Source: Candidatus Avimonas merdigallinarum
GTDB lineage: Bacteria; Bacillota; Clostridia; Oscillospirales; Acutalibacteraceae
Direction of reading: 5' to 3'
Length of the DNA: 64,000 bases
Assembly (NCBI GenBank): GCA_904377855.1
Contig: CAJFGS010000021.1
Span: forward strand, 1 to 64,000
Shown: positions 35,745-45,018 of the stretch, piece after piece
How positions within the stretch are numbered: position 1 is the stretch's first letter
Layout: each line of letters starts with the position of its first letter
The notes under the pieces: model-generated
What the model saw: only the letters and a program-made list of their open reading frames with translations
Database searches by the model: none
What the model was told of the DNA's origin: nothing
Program-made: the position numbers and the translations under genes

Positions 35745-36368
35745 CTATACAACCTTATCGTTTACCAGCCGCAGGCGGAGTGAACCGTCACTCTGCAGGA
35801 TCACCTGTTTAACGGTTTGTTCGAATAATTCCCGATCCAACTCTTTGTCCTCCGTATGTTCCTGGAACAGTGTCAGAAGGCGGAGGGTGACATGGTCGGA
35901 TTCCCGGATACGGCAGGTCTTGTACTTCTCAGCAGCGCATTCCAGGATGAGGGGGAGCAGCCTGTCCGGTTCCACCTCACGCTGATTCAGCATCTGGTTG
36001 ATTTCATTGGTAAGGCGGGCAGCCTGCAGGGAGATGCTCTGCCCCGAAACAGGTTCTGGTTCGGCCATCCGCGGCTCACGGCAGACAGCCAGCAACTTTT
36101 CTGCAACCGACGCTAGTAATGTTGCATCGTCCAGAGGCCCAATGCTAGTCTGGCAAACTTTGCAATCCCAATGAATCCGCGGCAAGTTCTTGCTGTTACG
36201 AGTTAGTATAGTACCGCACTGGCCACACGTTACTTTTTTCTGCAGGAATCGGCTGGGGGATTGCGGTGTGGCCTTGCCTTTTCGCATGGAAACGATCTGC
36301 TCACCCAATTCCCCGCTGAGAATCGGCGGATACGCTTCTCCGTTCCAATAGCGGGTATCATCCAACAC
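35745..36368 (-). pseudogene. Truncated serine recombinase, C-terminal part
   Basis: The 207-residue frame begins (GTG) inside the recombinase domain: VLDDTRYWNGEAYPPILSGEL, then a zinc ribbon (VTCGQCGTILTR, WDCKVCQTSIG), and an Arg/Leu-rich helical end. The resolvase catalytic domain is absent, and a few in-frame residues with the same character (CIRRVLDD) extend upstream of the first possible start, so the 5' half is missing rather than misplaced. The promoter of the next gene (36397-36425) lies within the expected missing part. It may be the broken partner of the intact recombinase, or a small accessory protein if the GTG is used. Confidence 0.65.
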
Positions 36369-36396
36369 CCGCCGTATGCATCGGCTGGCCGGGCAT

Positions 36397-36425
36397 TTGA
36401 CAAAACCCCGCCCCGATGATATAAT
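36397..36425 (+). promoter_or_regulatory. Consensus promoter of the GAP-family gene
   Basis: TTGACA (36397-36402), 17-bp spacer and TATAAT (36420-36425), both hexamers perfect. It abuts the truncated end of the recombinase gene. Confidence 0.88.
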
Positions 36426-36538
36426 ACGGAAAAATCCATAGGAATTTCACCCGTCACCGGACGGGCAAAGCGTTAAAATCACGCCGTAGGTCTTTGTGGT
36501 GTGGTTTTGGCGCTTATTTTTTGGGAGGAATTTGTTCT

Positions 36539-37219
36539 ATGCTGGTTCTTTTTGGCACCACGATAACGGCGAGTTTTTTTGACAGCCTCAACCCTTCGGC
36601 CATCGCGCAACAAATGCTGCTCCAGGCCATGGTGAAAAACAAACGGCACATCGTATATTTTATTTTGGGGATAGGGCTTGCCAATTTGGCATTGGGCCTG
36701 GCGGTTTACTATGGGATCGCGGCCTGGGCCTGGCGGCTGTTTTCCGCCGCCGCAGGAGTCTATCCCCTTGTTGTGTACGGCGCGGAGCTTGGCGGCGGGC
36801 TGCTATGCCTCGGGGCCGGCATAGCGCTTGTCATAAAAACGGCGCGGCGGGGGAAAGGGGAAGCGGGAAGCGAAAGCGCTCCGAAAGCCCCCGCGCGCCT
36901 TTCCCCCTTGTCCCTGTTTTTGATGGGAGCCGCTTTTTGCGCCATAGAGCTGACCAGCGCCATGCCGTACTTTGGCTTTCTAGCCATGCTCGCCGGCTAT
37001 AACCCGGCGTTCCCGCTTGTATTTGGATTTATCCTTTTATATACCTTTGTCTACGTCTTCCCTTTGATCCTGCTCTATTTCGGCTACAACAAGCTGCAGG
37101 GCACCAAAGGGATCCAGCGCCTGGAGCGGGTATTAAACCGGGTCTCGGCCTATATCGTGCCCGGCTGCATCAGCCTGCTGGGGATCCTTCTGGCTGTTCA
37201 CGGCGGGACCTCCCTGTGA
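36539..37219 (+). CDS. GAP-family (LysE-like) six-helix membrane protein
   Basis: A 226-residue integral membrane protein with about six hydrophobic helices. The N-terminal motif FFDSLNPSAIAQQ (Asn-Pro-Ser/Ala near the start of helix 1) and a second NP motif around AGYNPAFPLVFG fit the LysE/CcdA-like superfamily that includes GAP/SfLAP proteins. Substrate is unknown; relatives export glycolipids or act as thiol-redox carriers. A cytoplasmic basic loop (KTARRGKGEAG) separates the halves. GGGAGGAA 8 bases before the ATG at 36539 decides the start; the frame continues 45 bases upstream. Confidence 0.78.
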   Translation: MLVLFGTTITASFFDSLNPSAIAQQMLLQAMVKNKRHIVYFILGIGLANLALGLAVYYGIAAWAWRLFSAAAGVYPLVVYGAELGGGLLCLGAGIALVIKTARRGKGEAGSESAPKAPARLSPLSLFLMGAAFCAIELTSAMPYFGFLAMLAGYNPAFPLVFGFILLYTFVYVFPLILLYFGYNKLQGTKGIQRLERVLNRVSAYIVPGCISLLGILLAVHGGTSL

Positions 37220-37775
37220 CCGGCCGAGGGGCTCCGGCCGGCGAAGCCGCTGCCACGGCCCCGCATCCTGAAATCATAAAAGCCGGAGCCTGGCAAGGCC
37301 TATTGCCGGCAAGCGCCCCAAAACGTACGGGGATTCCTTTTGCCCGCATCCCTGCACTGCGGACCGTAAACGGGGGATTTCCGTTGCCAACAGCAGCTCC
37401 CTATCATGGAAAGCCTTTTGTCAGCGGCTCTCTTCGCTCGATACTTGAAGCGAAAACTTTTTACGGGGGCGCTTCCGCGGGCAGAGCCCGCGGCTTCCCA
37501 AACTTCGCCCCGCGGCCGGGAAACGCACTGCGGGCTGTTTCTCGCGGCCCGGCGGTCCTTTAGGACCGCCGCAGACGGTTTTGTCCTGCGGCGGTTTTTT
37601 CTTGTAAATATCCCCCGGCTGTGCCGGGGGATATTTACTTTGCCCGGCGCCCCGCCGTTCCTTCTCTTCCTCGCCCGGCGCATGGATTTGCGCCCGGCCG
37701 CATACAATGAGACAGGGCGGCGGTCCGGGCCGCCCCGTCCACCGGCTGAATCACCGCATCGGGAGGGAACGGGCA
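37220..37775. other. Intergenic region with terminators and a 15-bp palindrome
   Basis: About 555 bp. CCGCCGCAG (37566-37574) pairs with CTGCGGCGG (37586-37594) followed by TTTTTT, an intrinsic terminator. TAAATATCCCCCGGC (37605-37619), TGT and its perfect complement (37623-37637) form a further hairpin. No coding signal is seen before the NodB-like gene. Confidence 0.6.
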
Positions 37776-38576
37776 ATGAATAGGGGGAAATACCGCATAC
37801 TGACCAAGCGGCATCTGGCGGCGCTGGCCGTCCTTGTTTTCCTGCTGGCGGCGCTCATTCTCGCCGCGGCCGTCCTTGCCCCCTACGCGTATGCGAACGC
37901 GGCGGCCGAGGCGGGGCGGCGGCTCCCGATTTGCTGCACCGACCGGGCCGACCGGGTGGTCAGCCTGACCTTTGATTTTGCCGCCGCGCAGGACGGCGGG
38001 GACGGCCGCGAAACCGAAGAAATCCTGGCGGTCCTCGCCCGCTATCACGCCGCCGCCTCGTTTTTCGTTACGGGGGAATGGGCGCAGCGGCACCCGGAAA
38101 CGGTGATGGCGCTGCACGGCGCGGGGCACGAGGTCATGAACCTCACCGACACCTATCCGCATCTGCCCGGCCTGCCGCGCGACGAGATCATCCACGAAAT
38201 CCAGGCCTGCAGCGATAAAATCCAGGCGCTGACCGGCGTGCGCCCCGCCCTGTTCCGCGCGCCCTACGGCGAATACGACGACGCCCTGCTTCAAACCGCC
38301 GACATGCTGGGGACGCCCTGCGTCCAATGGGACGTGGATTTTCCCGGCACAGAGGATCTTTCTGCAGGCGAAGCCGCCCGACGGACAGCCGCGCAGGTTT
38401 CCTCCGGCTCGATCGTTCGGTTTCGCTCCGGGGCGGGAAATATACCGCAGGCGCTGGAGGAAGTCCTCCGCTCCCTGCAGGCGGACGGCTATGCCTTCCT
38501 GCCGGTTTCCGCGATGGTTTACACCGAAAATTACGCGCTCAACCAGGAGGGCCGCCAGATTTCCCTGGGCGGCTGA
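37776..38576 (+). CDS. NodB-fold (polysaccharide deacetylase-like) protein lacking metal ligands
   Basis: A 267-residue protein with an N-terminal membrane anchor (about 13-38) and an extracellular NodB domain. The landmarks are recognisable: VSLTFDFAAAQDG, ASFFVTGEWAQRHPETV, GHEVMNLTDTYPHL, FRAPYGEYD and GSIVRF. The metal site, however, is gone: TFDD reads TFDF, and the usual H-T/S-x-x-H reads L123-T-D-T-Y127. The end motif LLHD reads VRFR. It resembles sporulation PdaB-type proteins, some of which are also degenerate. A structural or binding role is more likely than deacetylation. GGGAGGGAA before 37776 sets the start. The SASP gene follows 310 bp later. Confidence 0.85.
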   Translation: MNRGKYRILTKRHLAALAVLVFLLAALILAAAVLAPYAYANAAAEAGRRLPICCTDRADRVVSLTFDFAAAQDGGDGRETEEILAVLARYHAAASFFVTGEWAQRHPETVMALHGAGHEVMNLTDTYPHLPGLPRDEIIHEIQACSDKIQALTGVRPALFRAPYGEYDDALLQTADMLGTPCVQWDVDFPGTEDLSAGEAARRTAAQVSSGSIVRFRSGAGNIPQALEEVLRSLQADGYAFLPVSAMVYTENYALNQEGRQISLGG

Positions 38577-38885
38577 CGCCCGGCGCGCCGCGCCCGGTTT
38601 TGTAAAAAAACAAACGCGTAAAAACAGCCTTTTGACACAGAATAAATTTGTTACAAAACAAAGAAGAAAATGCTGCCGATGCTGTCCCGCCGCTCCCGCG
38701 CTCAAAGGCATAAAATCCTCCCTCGTCAAATAAAAATGCGGAACGGCGGCTGGAAAAAAACGCGTCGGATTCCGCAAGTTTCCTGTAATAATCCTTTTCC
38801 CCGGGAAAACAATACTATCGGCAAACGCAATGAATCGGACGGCGGAATCCCCGCCATCCATAAAATTAAGGAGTGTAGAAAAATC

Positions 38886-39077
38886 ATGGCTAGCAACAAG
38901 AATCTTGTCCCTGAAGCCCGCGAAGGCCTGAACCGTTTCAAGATGGAAGCTGCGAACGAAGTCGGCGTGAACCTGAAGCAGGGTTACAACGGCGACCTGA
39001 CCTCCAAGCAGGCCGGTTCCATCGGCGGCCAGATGGTCAAAAAGATGATTCAGCAGTACGAGAACGGCCTGAAGTAA
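38886..39077 (+). CDS. Alpha/beta-type small acid-soluble spore protein
   Basis: A 63-residue DNA-binding protein that coats spore DNA and protects it from UV and heat. It has the two conserved family parts: REGLNRFKMEAANEVGV with the region cut by the GPR protease during germination, and GGQMVKKMIQQYE. AAGGAG lies 12 bases before the ATG. The roughly 310-bp gap before it is AT-richer; AATACTA at 38811-38817 resembles a sigma-G -10, with TGTAATA about 20 bp upstream, slightly too far. Its presence shows that the organism is, or recently was, a spore former. Confidence 0.96.
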   Translation: MASNKNLVPEAREGLNRFKMEAANEVGVNLKQGYNGDLTSKQAGSIGGQMVKKMIQQYENGLK

Positions 39078-39224
39078 TTCCGGCGTTTTCAAAGCCCTTT
39101 TGGAAAGCCGCCCGGGAGACAGCCGTTTCCCGGGCGGCCGTCCGGTTTATCGGTGTTCCCGCTCTCCATTGTTTCCCCTTTTCCCCGGTCCCGACAGATT
39201 CCCGGAAAATTTCGCCGGGAGCCC

Positions 39225-39252
39225 TTGACAAATACGGAAAATCGGATATAAT
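39225..39252 (+). promoter_or_regulatory. Promoter of tRNA-Gln
   Basis: TTGACA (39225-39230), 16-bp spacer and TATAAT (39247-39252), 44 bp before the tRNA. Confidence 0.85.
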
Positions 39253-39296
39253 AATAACGCTGTCCCTTGACTGGGCGGTGTTCCCCCTCGATAGAT

Positions 39297-39371
39297 TGCG
39301 GAATTGTGTAAGGGTAGCACGACAGACTCTGACTCTGTTTGTCTGGGTTCGAATCCTAGTTCCGCAGCCAT
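39297..39371 (+). tRNA. tRNA-Gln (anticodon CTG)
   Basis: The acceptor stem TGCGGAA pairs with TTCCGCA, followed by G and an encoded CCA. The anticodon stem ACAGA/TCTGT encloses loop CTCTGAC with anticodon CTG, and the T loop is TTCGAAT. It reads CAG codons. It has its own promoter and terminator. Confidence 0.93.
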
Positions 39372-39373
39372 GA

Positions 39374-39405
39374 AGCCTGGACGCAGACGCGTCCAGGCTT
39401 TTTTG
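39374..39405 (+). terminator. Terminator of tRNA-Gln
   Basis: AAGCCTGGACGC, AGAC loop, GCGTCCAGGCTT and a T-run. Confidence 0.9.
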
Positions 39406-39445
39406 TGCATTTTTATCCACACGGTATCTGGAAAGGAGCTTTCAC

Positions 39446-41257
39446 ATGCTGCACCCACTGGCCAACGACGTTTCCCTGAGAGGGCTGCTGGCCGAGCGGC
39501 GGAACCTGGACAGGCAGTACCTGCTCAGCCTGACCGATGAAAACCTGCTGCGCCCCTATTACATGGAGGCCGGCCTTCTGCGGATGATGTATATGCCCTC
39601 CGACATGCACGGAGGCTGGGAATCCCCCTACTCCCACATCAAGGGCACCGTCTGCGGGCACTGGCTCAGCGCCGCCGCCCATATCGTGGCGGAAACCGGT
39701 GATCCCCTGCTGAAGGTGCGGGGGGATTTCATCGTCAGGGAAATCGGCCGCTGCCAGCAGGAGCACGGGAACGGCTGGTGCTTCCCCATCCCGGAGCTGT
39801 ACCTGCACTGGCTCAAGCGGGGGAAGCACACCTGGGCGCCCCAATACGTCTGCCATAAGGTGATGATGGGGCTGCTGGACATGGCGGTCCTGACCAAAAA
39901 CGCCGAAGCCCTCGAAATCCTGGAAAAGGCGGCGGACTGGTTCCTGCGGTTCACCGAGGACATCACGCCGGACCACATGGCGGAAATGATGACCGAGGAA
40001 ACCGGCGGGATGATGGAACTGTTCGCCGATCTGTACGCCGTCACCGGCAAGGAAGAGCACCGCGTGCTCATGGAGCGGTACGCCCGCCGGGATCTCCTGC
40101 AGGCGCTGGAGGCCGGGGAGGATCCCCTGACCAACCAGCACGCCAACACCACCATCCCGGAAATCCATGGCGCCGCGCGCGCGTACGAGGTCACGGGGGA
40201 CGAACGGTACCGGAAGCTGGTGGAGCGGTATTGGGAAATCGCGGTGGAGAAGGACGGCATGTTTTCCACTGGGGGGCACACCAGCGGTGAAATCTGGACC
40301 CCGGAGGGGCGGCAGGACAGCCGGCTCGGGAATATGAACCAGGAGCACTGCACGGTATACAACATGATGCGGCTGGCCGATTACCTGTTCCGCTGGACGG
40401 GGGAAAGCCGCTATGCCGATTATTGGGAGCGCAATTTTTACAACGGCATCCTCGCCCAGGGCTTCCGCCCGGAAAACCGGTGGGAAGGCGCCGGCGGGGA
40501 CAGCCTGAGGAAAACCGAGGGGATCGTCGCGTACTACCTGCCCCTGGAAGCCGGCGCGCACAAGCATTGGGGCTCGGCCACCGGCGATTTCTGGTGCTGC
40601 CACTGCACCCTGCTCCAGGCAAACGCCAAGCTGTACCGGTCGCTTTACGCCCTGGAGGAGGACCGGCTGGTGGTCAGCCAGTATTTTGATACGGACTTCG
40701 CCTTTTCGATTCACGACGTGCCGGTCAAGGCCAGCCAGTCCACCGGGCTGGAGGAAACCCGCCTGCAGGCGGCCCGCCCGCAGGAGTGGAAAAGCACCCT
40801 CCGCCTCCAGTGCGAGCGGCCGGCCCGGTTTACCCTGGCGTTCCGCCTCCCCTGGTGGCTGGCGGGCAAAGCCACCGTCCTGGTGGACGGGCAGCCGGCC
40901 GACTACGAAACCGACGGGAAAGGGTACGCCTGCCTGACCCGGGAATGGGACAAGCAGGAAGTGGCCATCCGGCTGCCCAAAGCGGTGACCCTCTGGTCGC
41001 TGGCGGACAGGGCGGACACCGCCGCCTTCCTGGACGGGCCGGTCGCCCTGGCGGGCTTGACCGACAGGGAAACCACCCTGTACTATGAGGAGGATCCCGC
41101 CGAAATCCTGATTCCCCACGACGAACGGCATTGGGCGGCCTGGGGCGGCGACTGGAAGACCGTCGGCCAGCCGGTCAACCTGGTGTTCAAGCCGCTGTAC
41201 GCCATCGGCAACGAAACCTATACGGTCTACTTCCCCCTGAAAAAGCAGAAATCCTAA
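39446..41257 (+). CDS. Glycoside hydrolase family 127 (beta-L-arabinofuranosidase-like)
   Basis: A 603-residue cytoplasmic enzyme. GH127 members such as bifidobacterial HypBA1 remove beta-L-arabinofuranose from plant hydroxyproline-rich glycans using a zinc-held cysteine nucleophile. Here the Zn/nucleophile set is visible: Glu and Cys in MNQEHCTVYNMMRLADYLF and the Cys pair in FWCCHCTLLQANAKLY. The (alpha/alpha)6 barrel covers about 1-420, and beta-sandwich domains follow. No signal peptide is seen and no transporter or regulator is adjacent. AAAGGAG precedes the ATG. It sits 40 bp behind the tRNA-Gln terminator, which is also a typical insertion position. Confidence 0.92.
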   Translation: MLHPLANDVSLRGLLAERRNLDRQYLLSLTDENLLRPYYMEAGLLRMMYMPSDMHGGWESPYSHIKGTVCGHWLSAAAHIVAETGDPLLKVRGDFIVREIGRCQQEHGNGWCFPIPELYLHWLKRGKHTWAPQYVCHKVMMGLLDMAVLTKNAEALEILEKAADWFLRFTEDITPDHMAEMMTEETGGMMELFADLYAVTGKEEHRVLMERYARRDLLQALEAGEDPLTNQHANTTIPEIHGAARAYEVTGDERYRKLVERYWEIAVEKDGMFSTGGHTSGEIWTPEGRQDSRLGNMNQEHCTVYNMMRLADYLFRWTGESRYADYWERNFYNGILAQGFRPENRWEGAGGDSLRKTEGIVAYYLPLEAGAHKHWGSATGDFWCCHCTLLQANAKLYRSLYALEEDRLVVSQYFDTDFAFSIHDVPVKASQSTGLEETRLQAARPQEWKSTLRLQCERPARFTLAFRLPWWLAGKATVLVDGQPADYETDGKGYACLTREWDKQEVAIRLPKAVTLWSLADRADTAAFLDGPVALAGLTDRETTLYYEEDPAEILIPHDERHWAAWGGDWKTVGQPVNLVFKPLYAIGNETYTVYFPLKKQKS

Positions 41258-41460
41258 AAGGCCCCGCAGCGGCCGCCCTGTCTCCCCCGCTTGGGCGGGT
41301 TTCCCCCGCCGCGGCGGCCGCGCCCCCAAAGCGCCCCTCCGGCCCGGAGGGCGCCGCCCCCTTCCATAAGCGGGGGAGGATGCGCCGGCGAACAAAAGCA
41401 AAAGGACAGGGAGACGCCCGCCGTGGTTACGGGCGCGCAGCTTCCTGCAGGCGCTTTCTC

Positions 41461-41622
41461 TTACTCCTGGACCTCAAACTGGTCCTTGCCCACGCCGCAG
41501 ACGGGGCAGACGAAATCCTCGGGCAGATCCTCAAAGGGGGTGCCGGGGGCAATCCCCTGATCCTCCGCCCCTTCTTCCGGGTCGTACACGTACCCGCAGA
41601 CAGCGCATACATATTTCGCCAT
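41461..41622 (-). CDS. Rubredoxin
   Basis: A 53-residue one-iron electron carrier. The four ligands are in [13 protein letters not shown] and [12 protein letters not shown]. Length and the internal [20 protein letters not shown] are canonical. AAAGGAGAGG precedes the ATG at 41622; upstream frame extension is not coding. It probably donates electrons to rubrerythrin or similar oxygen-defence proteins. Confidence 0.97.
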   Translation of the reverse strand: MAKYVCAVCGYVYDPEEGAEDQGIAPGTPFEDLPEDFVCPVCGVGKDQFEVQE

Positions 41623-41783
41623 GGTATCCTCTCCTTTCTGAATGCCAGTTGCTATTTTACGGCGGCTCCCTCCCGGAAGCACGCCGGTAAAACCGGGAAA
41701 ACGGCGCCGGCGGTTGCCGACCGGCCGAAACAGCGGTATAATGGCGGTATATCCTGCAAAATATAGATAAAGGAGCATCCTCT

Positions 41784-42131
41784 ATGATTCGTTTCGCCAA
41801 CCAGGCCCAGCCTGAAATCCGGGAAAACATGCGGGGAGGGGAGGGCGCCGTCACCCTGACGCCGGCCTTCCAGCCGGGGGACTGCCAGGCAAAGCTGCGC
41901 CTTTTCTCCCGGATTACCCTGCCGGCCGGCGCCTCCATCGGCTACCACGTCCACGAAGGGGAGGAAGAGCTGTTCTACTTCCTCTCCGGCACCGCCGAAT
42001 TCAACGACAACGGCACGCTGCACACGGTGCATGCCGGGGACGCGACCGTGACCGGGTCGGGGCAGGGGCATTCGGTGCGCAATACCGGGGACGCCCCGGT
42101 GGAAATCCTCGCCGTCATTGCCGCGCTGTAA
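41784..42131 (+). CDS. Small cupin-domain protein
   Basis: A 115-residue single-domain cupin. The two cupin motifs are GYHVHEGEEELFYFLSG (His, His, Glu metal ligands) and the shorter GDATVTGSGQGHSVRNTG (His). The substrate is unknown; such proteins range from sugar isomerases to dioxygenases and sensors. It is divergent from rubredoxin, and AAAGGAG precedes the start. Confidence 0.93.
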   Translation: MIRFANQAQPEIRENMRGGEGAVTLTPAFQPGDCQAKLRLFSRITLPAGASIGYHVHEGEEELFYFLSGTAEFNDNGTLHTVHAGDATVTGSGQGHSVRNTGDAPVEILAVIAAL

Positions 42132-42432
42132 GCCGGGCCTGTCCGCCGGCTTATTCCAACTATAAACCATCCGGCCGGGAAAGGCAAGCGGGTTTCCGGA
42201 ATTTTTTGCAGGCACGGATCTTCCCGCCTGAAAGCCGCCCGCTAGGGAGTATTCCCCCGGCGGACCGCTTTATGCGGCTTCGCCCGACAGAGTGCGGCAG
42301 GCCGGCAGATTCTCCCGCCGCGCTTTTTTAACGGGCTGGACGGTCCCTTTCTCCCGCTTTTGCGCGGGGCTTCCGGCGCCGGCAGCGCGGCGGGAGGCCG
42401 GCAGGAGGGGAGAACTTTTCCATTTTCACTCC
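42132..42432. other. Intergenic region after the cupin gene
   Basis: About 300 bp of GC-rich sequence. I see no gene or RNA before the promoter at 42433. Confidence 0.4.
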
Positions 42433-42461
42433 TTGCCGGGAGGGGAAAAACCCGCTATAAT
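42433..42461 (+). promoter_or_regulatory. Promoter of the VTT-family membrane protein gene
   Basis: TTGCCG (42433-42438), 17-bp spacer and TATAAT (42456-42461), 48 bp before the ATG. Confidence 0.75.
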
Positions 42462-42508
42462 AGGGAAAATAGACACAGTCCCCTACTACCCCGGGCGGAG
42501 GAAATCGA

Positions 42509-43276
42509 ATGAAGAAAAAGAAAAACCGCCCGTATTGGGCGCTGCTGGCGCTGGGCCTGGCGGTGGCTGCCGCCGCCATCCTGGTGTTCCAGATACTGAA
42601 AATGGATCCCGCGGATTTCGCGGCGCGATTCAAAGATTCGTTTGCCGCAATCCCCGTGCTGATCGGGCTGTACCTTCTGAAGGCGGCGACGGTCGTGCTG
42701 CTGCCCCAGCCGCTGATGTACCTTCTGACCGGGCTGCTGTTTTCTCCCCTCATCGCGTTTTTGCTGACCCTGGGATTCCTGCTGATGGAATTTTCCCTGG
42801 ATTATTTTATCGGCTGGCGGTTTGGGAAAAAATGGGTGGATAAGCTGCTCGCTTTCCTGCGGGGGCGGAGCAAAACCCTGGACCGCCTGCTGGCGGCGGA
42901 CGCCCTCGACCGCTTCAGCTCGATTGCGGCGCTGCGGATTCTCCCGGGCGTTTCCACCGACAGCGTGAGCCTGCTTGCCGGCGCGCAGGGCGTCCGGTTC
43001 CCGCGGTATCTCGCTGCTTCCTATGCGGGGGCGCTCCCCCAGGCGGTCGCCCTGACCCTCATGGGTTCCTCCGCGCACGACCCGCTGTCCCCCCAGTTCC
43101 TGATCCCGATGGGCGTTTTCCTGCTCGTCCTTGTGACGGTCGGGGTGGTTTACTGGAAAATGTCCCGCCGAGGCAAAGGGAAAGGGAAGGGCTCCGGTTC
43201 GGCCGCGCCGCCCCTCCCTCCCGCGGCGGAACCGCCTGAGCTGGCGGAGGAGCCGCAGGCGACCGCCTCGGAATGA
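42509..43276 (+). CDS. VTT-domain (TVP38/TMEM64, DedA-superfamily) membrane protein
   Basis: A 255-residue integral membrane protein with an N-terminal span (about 9-28) and a VTT domain with re-entrant helices. Landmarks are LLPQPLMYLLTGLLFSP, FGKKWVDKLLAF and LRILPGVSTDSVSLLAGAQG. The C-terminus is a basic then Pro/Glu-rich cytoplasmic tail. Related proteins scramble or flip phospholipids and undecaprenyl phosphate. The next gene, 114 bp downstream, makes cardiolipin, so the pair may act together in membrane lipid supply. A GGAGG site precedes the ATG. Confidence 0.88.
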   Translation: MKKKKNRPYWALLALGLAVAAAAILVFQILKMDPADFAARFKDSFAAIPVLIGLYLLKAATVVLLPQPLMYLLTGLLFSPLIAFLLTLGFLLMEFSLDYFIGWRFGKKWVDKLLAFLRGRSKTLDRLLAADALDRFSSIAALRILPGVSTDSVSLLAGAQGVRFPRYLAASYAGALPQAVALTLMGSSAHDPLSPQFLIPMGVFLLVLVTVGVVYWKMSRRGKGKGKGSGSAAPPLPPAAEPPELAEEPQATASE

Positions 43277-43390
43277 CGGCCCCCCTGTACTCCCCCGGCG
43301 GATAGATTCCCTTTTTCAGCGCTCCCGGCCCCGGCGCCGGAGCAGCTGCGTTATCAAGCCTTCGCCCCCCCGCGAAAGGAGGAACGCCCG

Positions 43391-44965
43391 ATGAAGAAAA
43401 AACCGGACCACGCCCGGCAGGATCATCCCCTGGAGGCCGCCGGCGCGCTGGCTACCTACCTGCGCATCGGGATCATCGCCCTGATGGTCCTCGTCCAGCT
43501 GGCCCTGATGTGGGTCGTCACCTATTTCCTGAGGACCAGCGCCGCGTTTATATACGTACTGTTCGATATCGTCGCCCTGTTCACCGTGGTCTCCCTGGTA
43601 AACAAGCATGACAGCTCCGCCTACCGGATCGCCTGGCTGGTCATTGTGCTGACCATCCCTATCTTCGGCCTGCTGCTATACTTTGCCTGGGGACGGATAG
43701 ACTTCAGCAAAAAAGAGAGGGGAGCCGTCAAGGAATCCTTTGCCGCGGGCTTTGCCCATCTCCGGCAGGACGGGGATACCGCCGCCGCATTCGCCCGGGA
43801 GTGCCCCGGCTGTAAAACCTACGCGGGGGCGTTAAAGGAGAACGGCTACCCGCTGTACCGCGGCACCGACGCGCGGTATTTCCCCAGCGGGGAGGAATAC
43901 TTCGCCCAGCTGGAGCAGGATCTCAAAGAGGCGAAAGCCTTCATATTTATCGAATATTTCATCATCGCGACCGGCGTGCTGTGGGACCGTATCCACAAGA
44001 TCCTGCTGGAAAAGCTCCGCCAGGGGGTGGAGGTCCGGGTGCTGTACGACGACGTGGGATGCTTTTTCCGGATCCCGGACAACTTCGACCGGCTTTTGAA
44101 GGCGGAGGGCTTTCAGGCGGCGGTTTTCAGCCCGGCCCACCGTTTCGTCTCCGACCTGTATATGAATTACCGCAACCACCAGAAAATCGTCGTCATCGAC
44201 GGGCAGGTGGGGTACTGCGGCGGGATCAACTTGGGGGACGAATATATCAACGTCCACTCCAAGCTGGGGCACTGGAAGGACGTCGGCATCCGCCTGTCCG
44301 GCAGCGCGGTACGCAGCCTGACGGTGACCTTTTTGCAGATGTGGGACATCTCGGCCCATCATGTCGGGGAGGATTTCTCCCGCTACCTGGCGGAGCAGCC
44401 GGCGCCGGGGGCGGAGGGGTATTTCCAGCCCTACGCCGACGGGCCGGCAAACAATCCCCGGAACCCGGCGCTGGACCTCATCCGCCAGGCGGCCGGCGGG
44501 GCGCGGGACTATCTGTGGCTGACCTCCCCCTACCTGATTATCGACCACGACTTGAGCGACGACCTCTGCCTGACGGCCCGCAGCGGGGTGGACGTGCGGA
44601 TCATCACCCCCGCCGTCCCCGATCACTGGTACGTCGGGCTGGTCAACCGGGAGAACTACCGCCATCTGCTCGAAGCCGGGGTGCGGATTTACGAATACAC
44701 CCCGGGGTTCATCCACGCCAAGCTGATGGTGTTTGACGATCGGTGCGCCACGGTGGGCTCGGTCAACCTGGATTTCCGCAGCCTGTACCTGCATTACGAA
44801 AACGGCGTGTTCCTCTGCGGCGCGCCCGCGGTGGCCGAGGTCAAAAAGGATATCGAGCACACCCTCTCCCTCTCCCGCGAGATTACGCTGGAGGAGGTCC
44901 TGCGCCGCCCGTGGTACCGCAAACTCGCCGGCGCGGTGTTCAACCTGTTCGCCCCGCTGATGTAA
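43391..44965 (+). CDS. cls: Cardiolipin synthase (phospholipase D family)
   Basis: This enzyme joins two phosphatidylglycerol molecules to make cardiolipin at the membrane. The 524-residue protein has two N-terminal spans (about 18-40 and 45-70, then a third hydrophobic segment near 80-98) and two PLD domains. The HKD motifs are NHQKIVVIDGQVGYCGGINLGDEY and FIHAKLMVFDDRCATVGSVNLDFRS, both complete. The length is slightly above average. AAAGGAGG precedes the ATG. A terminator follows 55 bp after the stop. It probably forms a unit with the VTT protein. Confidence 0.96.
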   Translation: MKKKPDHARQDHPLEAAGALATYLRIGIIALMVLVQLALMWVVTYFLRTSAAFIYVLFDIVALFTVVSLVNKHDSSAYRIAWLVIVLTIPIFGLLLYFAWGRIDFSKKERGAVKESFAAGFAHLRQDGDTAAAFARECPGCKTYAGALKENGYPLYRGTDARYFPSGEEYFAQLEQDLKEAKAFIFIEYFIIATGVLWDRIHKILLEKLRQGVEVRVLYDDVGCFFRIPDNFDRLLKAEGFQAAVFSPAHRFVSDLYMNYRNHQKIVVIDGQVGYCGGINLGDEYINVHSKLGHWKDVGIRLSGSAVRSLTVTFLQMWDISAHHVGEDFSRYLAEQPAPGAEGYFQPYADGPANNPRNPALDLIRQAAGGARDYLWLTSPYLIIDHDLSDDLCLTARSGVDVRIITPAVPDHWYVGLVNRENYRHLLEAGVRIYEYTPGFIHAKLMVFDDRCATVGSVNLDFRSLYLHYENGVFLCGAPAVAEVKKDIEHTLSLSREITLEEVLRRPWYRKLAGAVFNLFAPLM

Positions 44966-45018
44966 CGCAGCGCCAAAAAGGGCAGCCCGGCAATCCACGG
45001 CAGCCTTATTCAATACGG

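Noticed and set aside
39413-41401. 662-residue minus-strand frame opposite the GH127 gene
   Set aside because: The GH127 motifs on the plus strand are complete; the minus frame also crosses the GH127 start region and tRNA side without signals.
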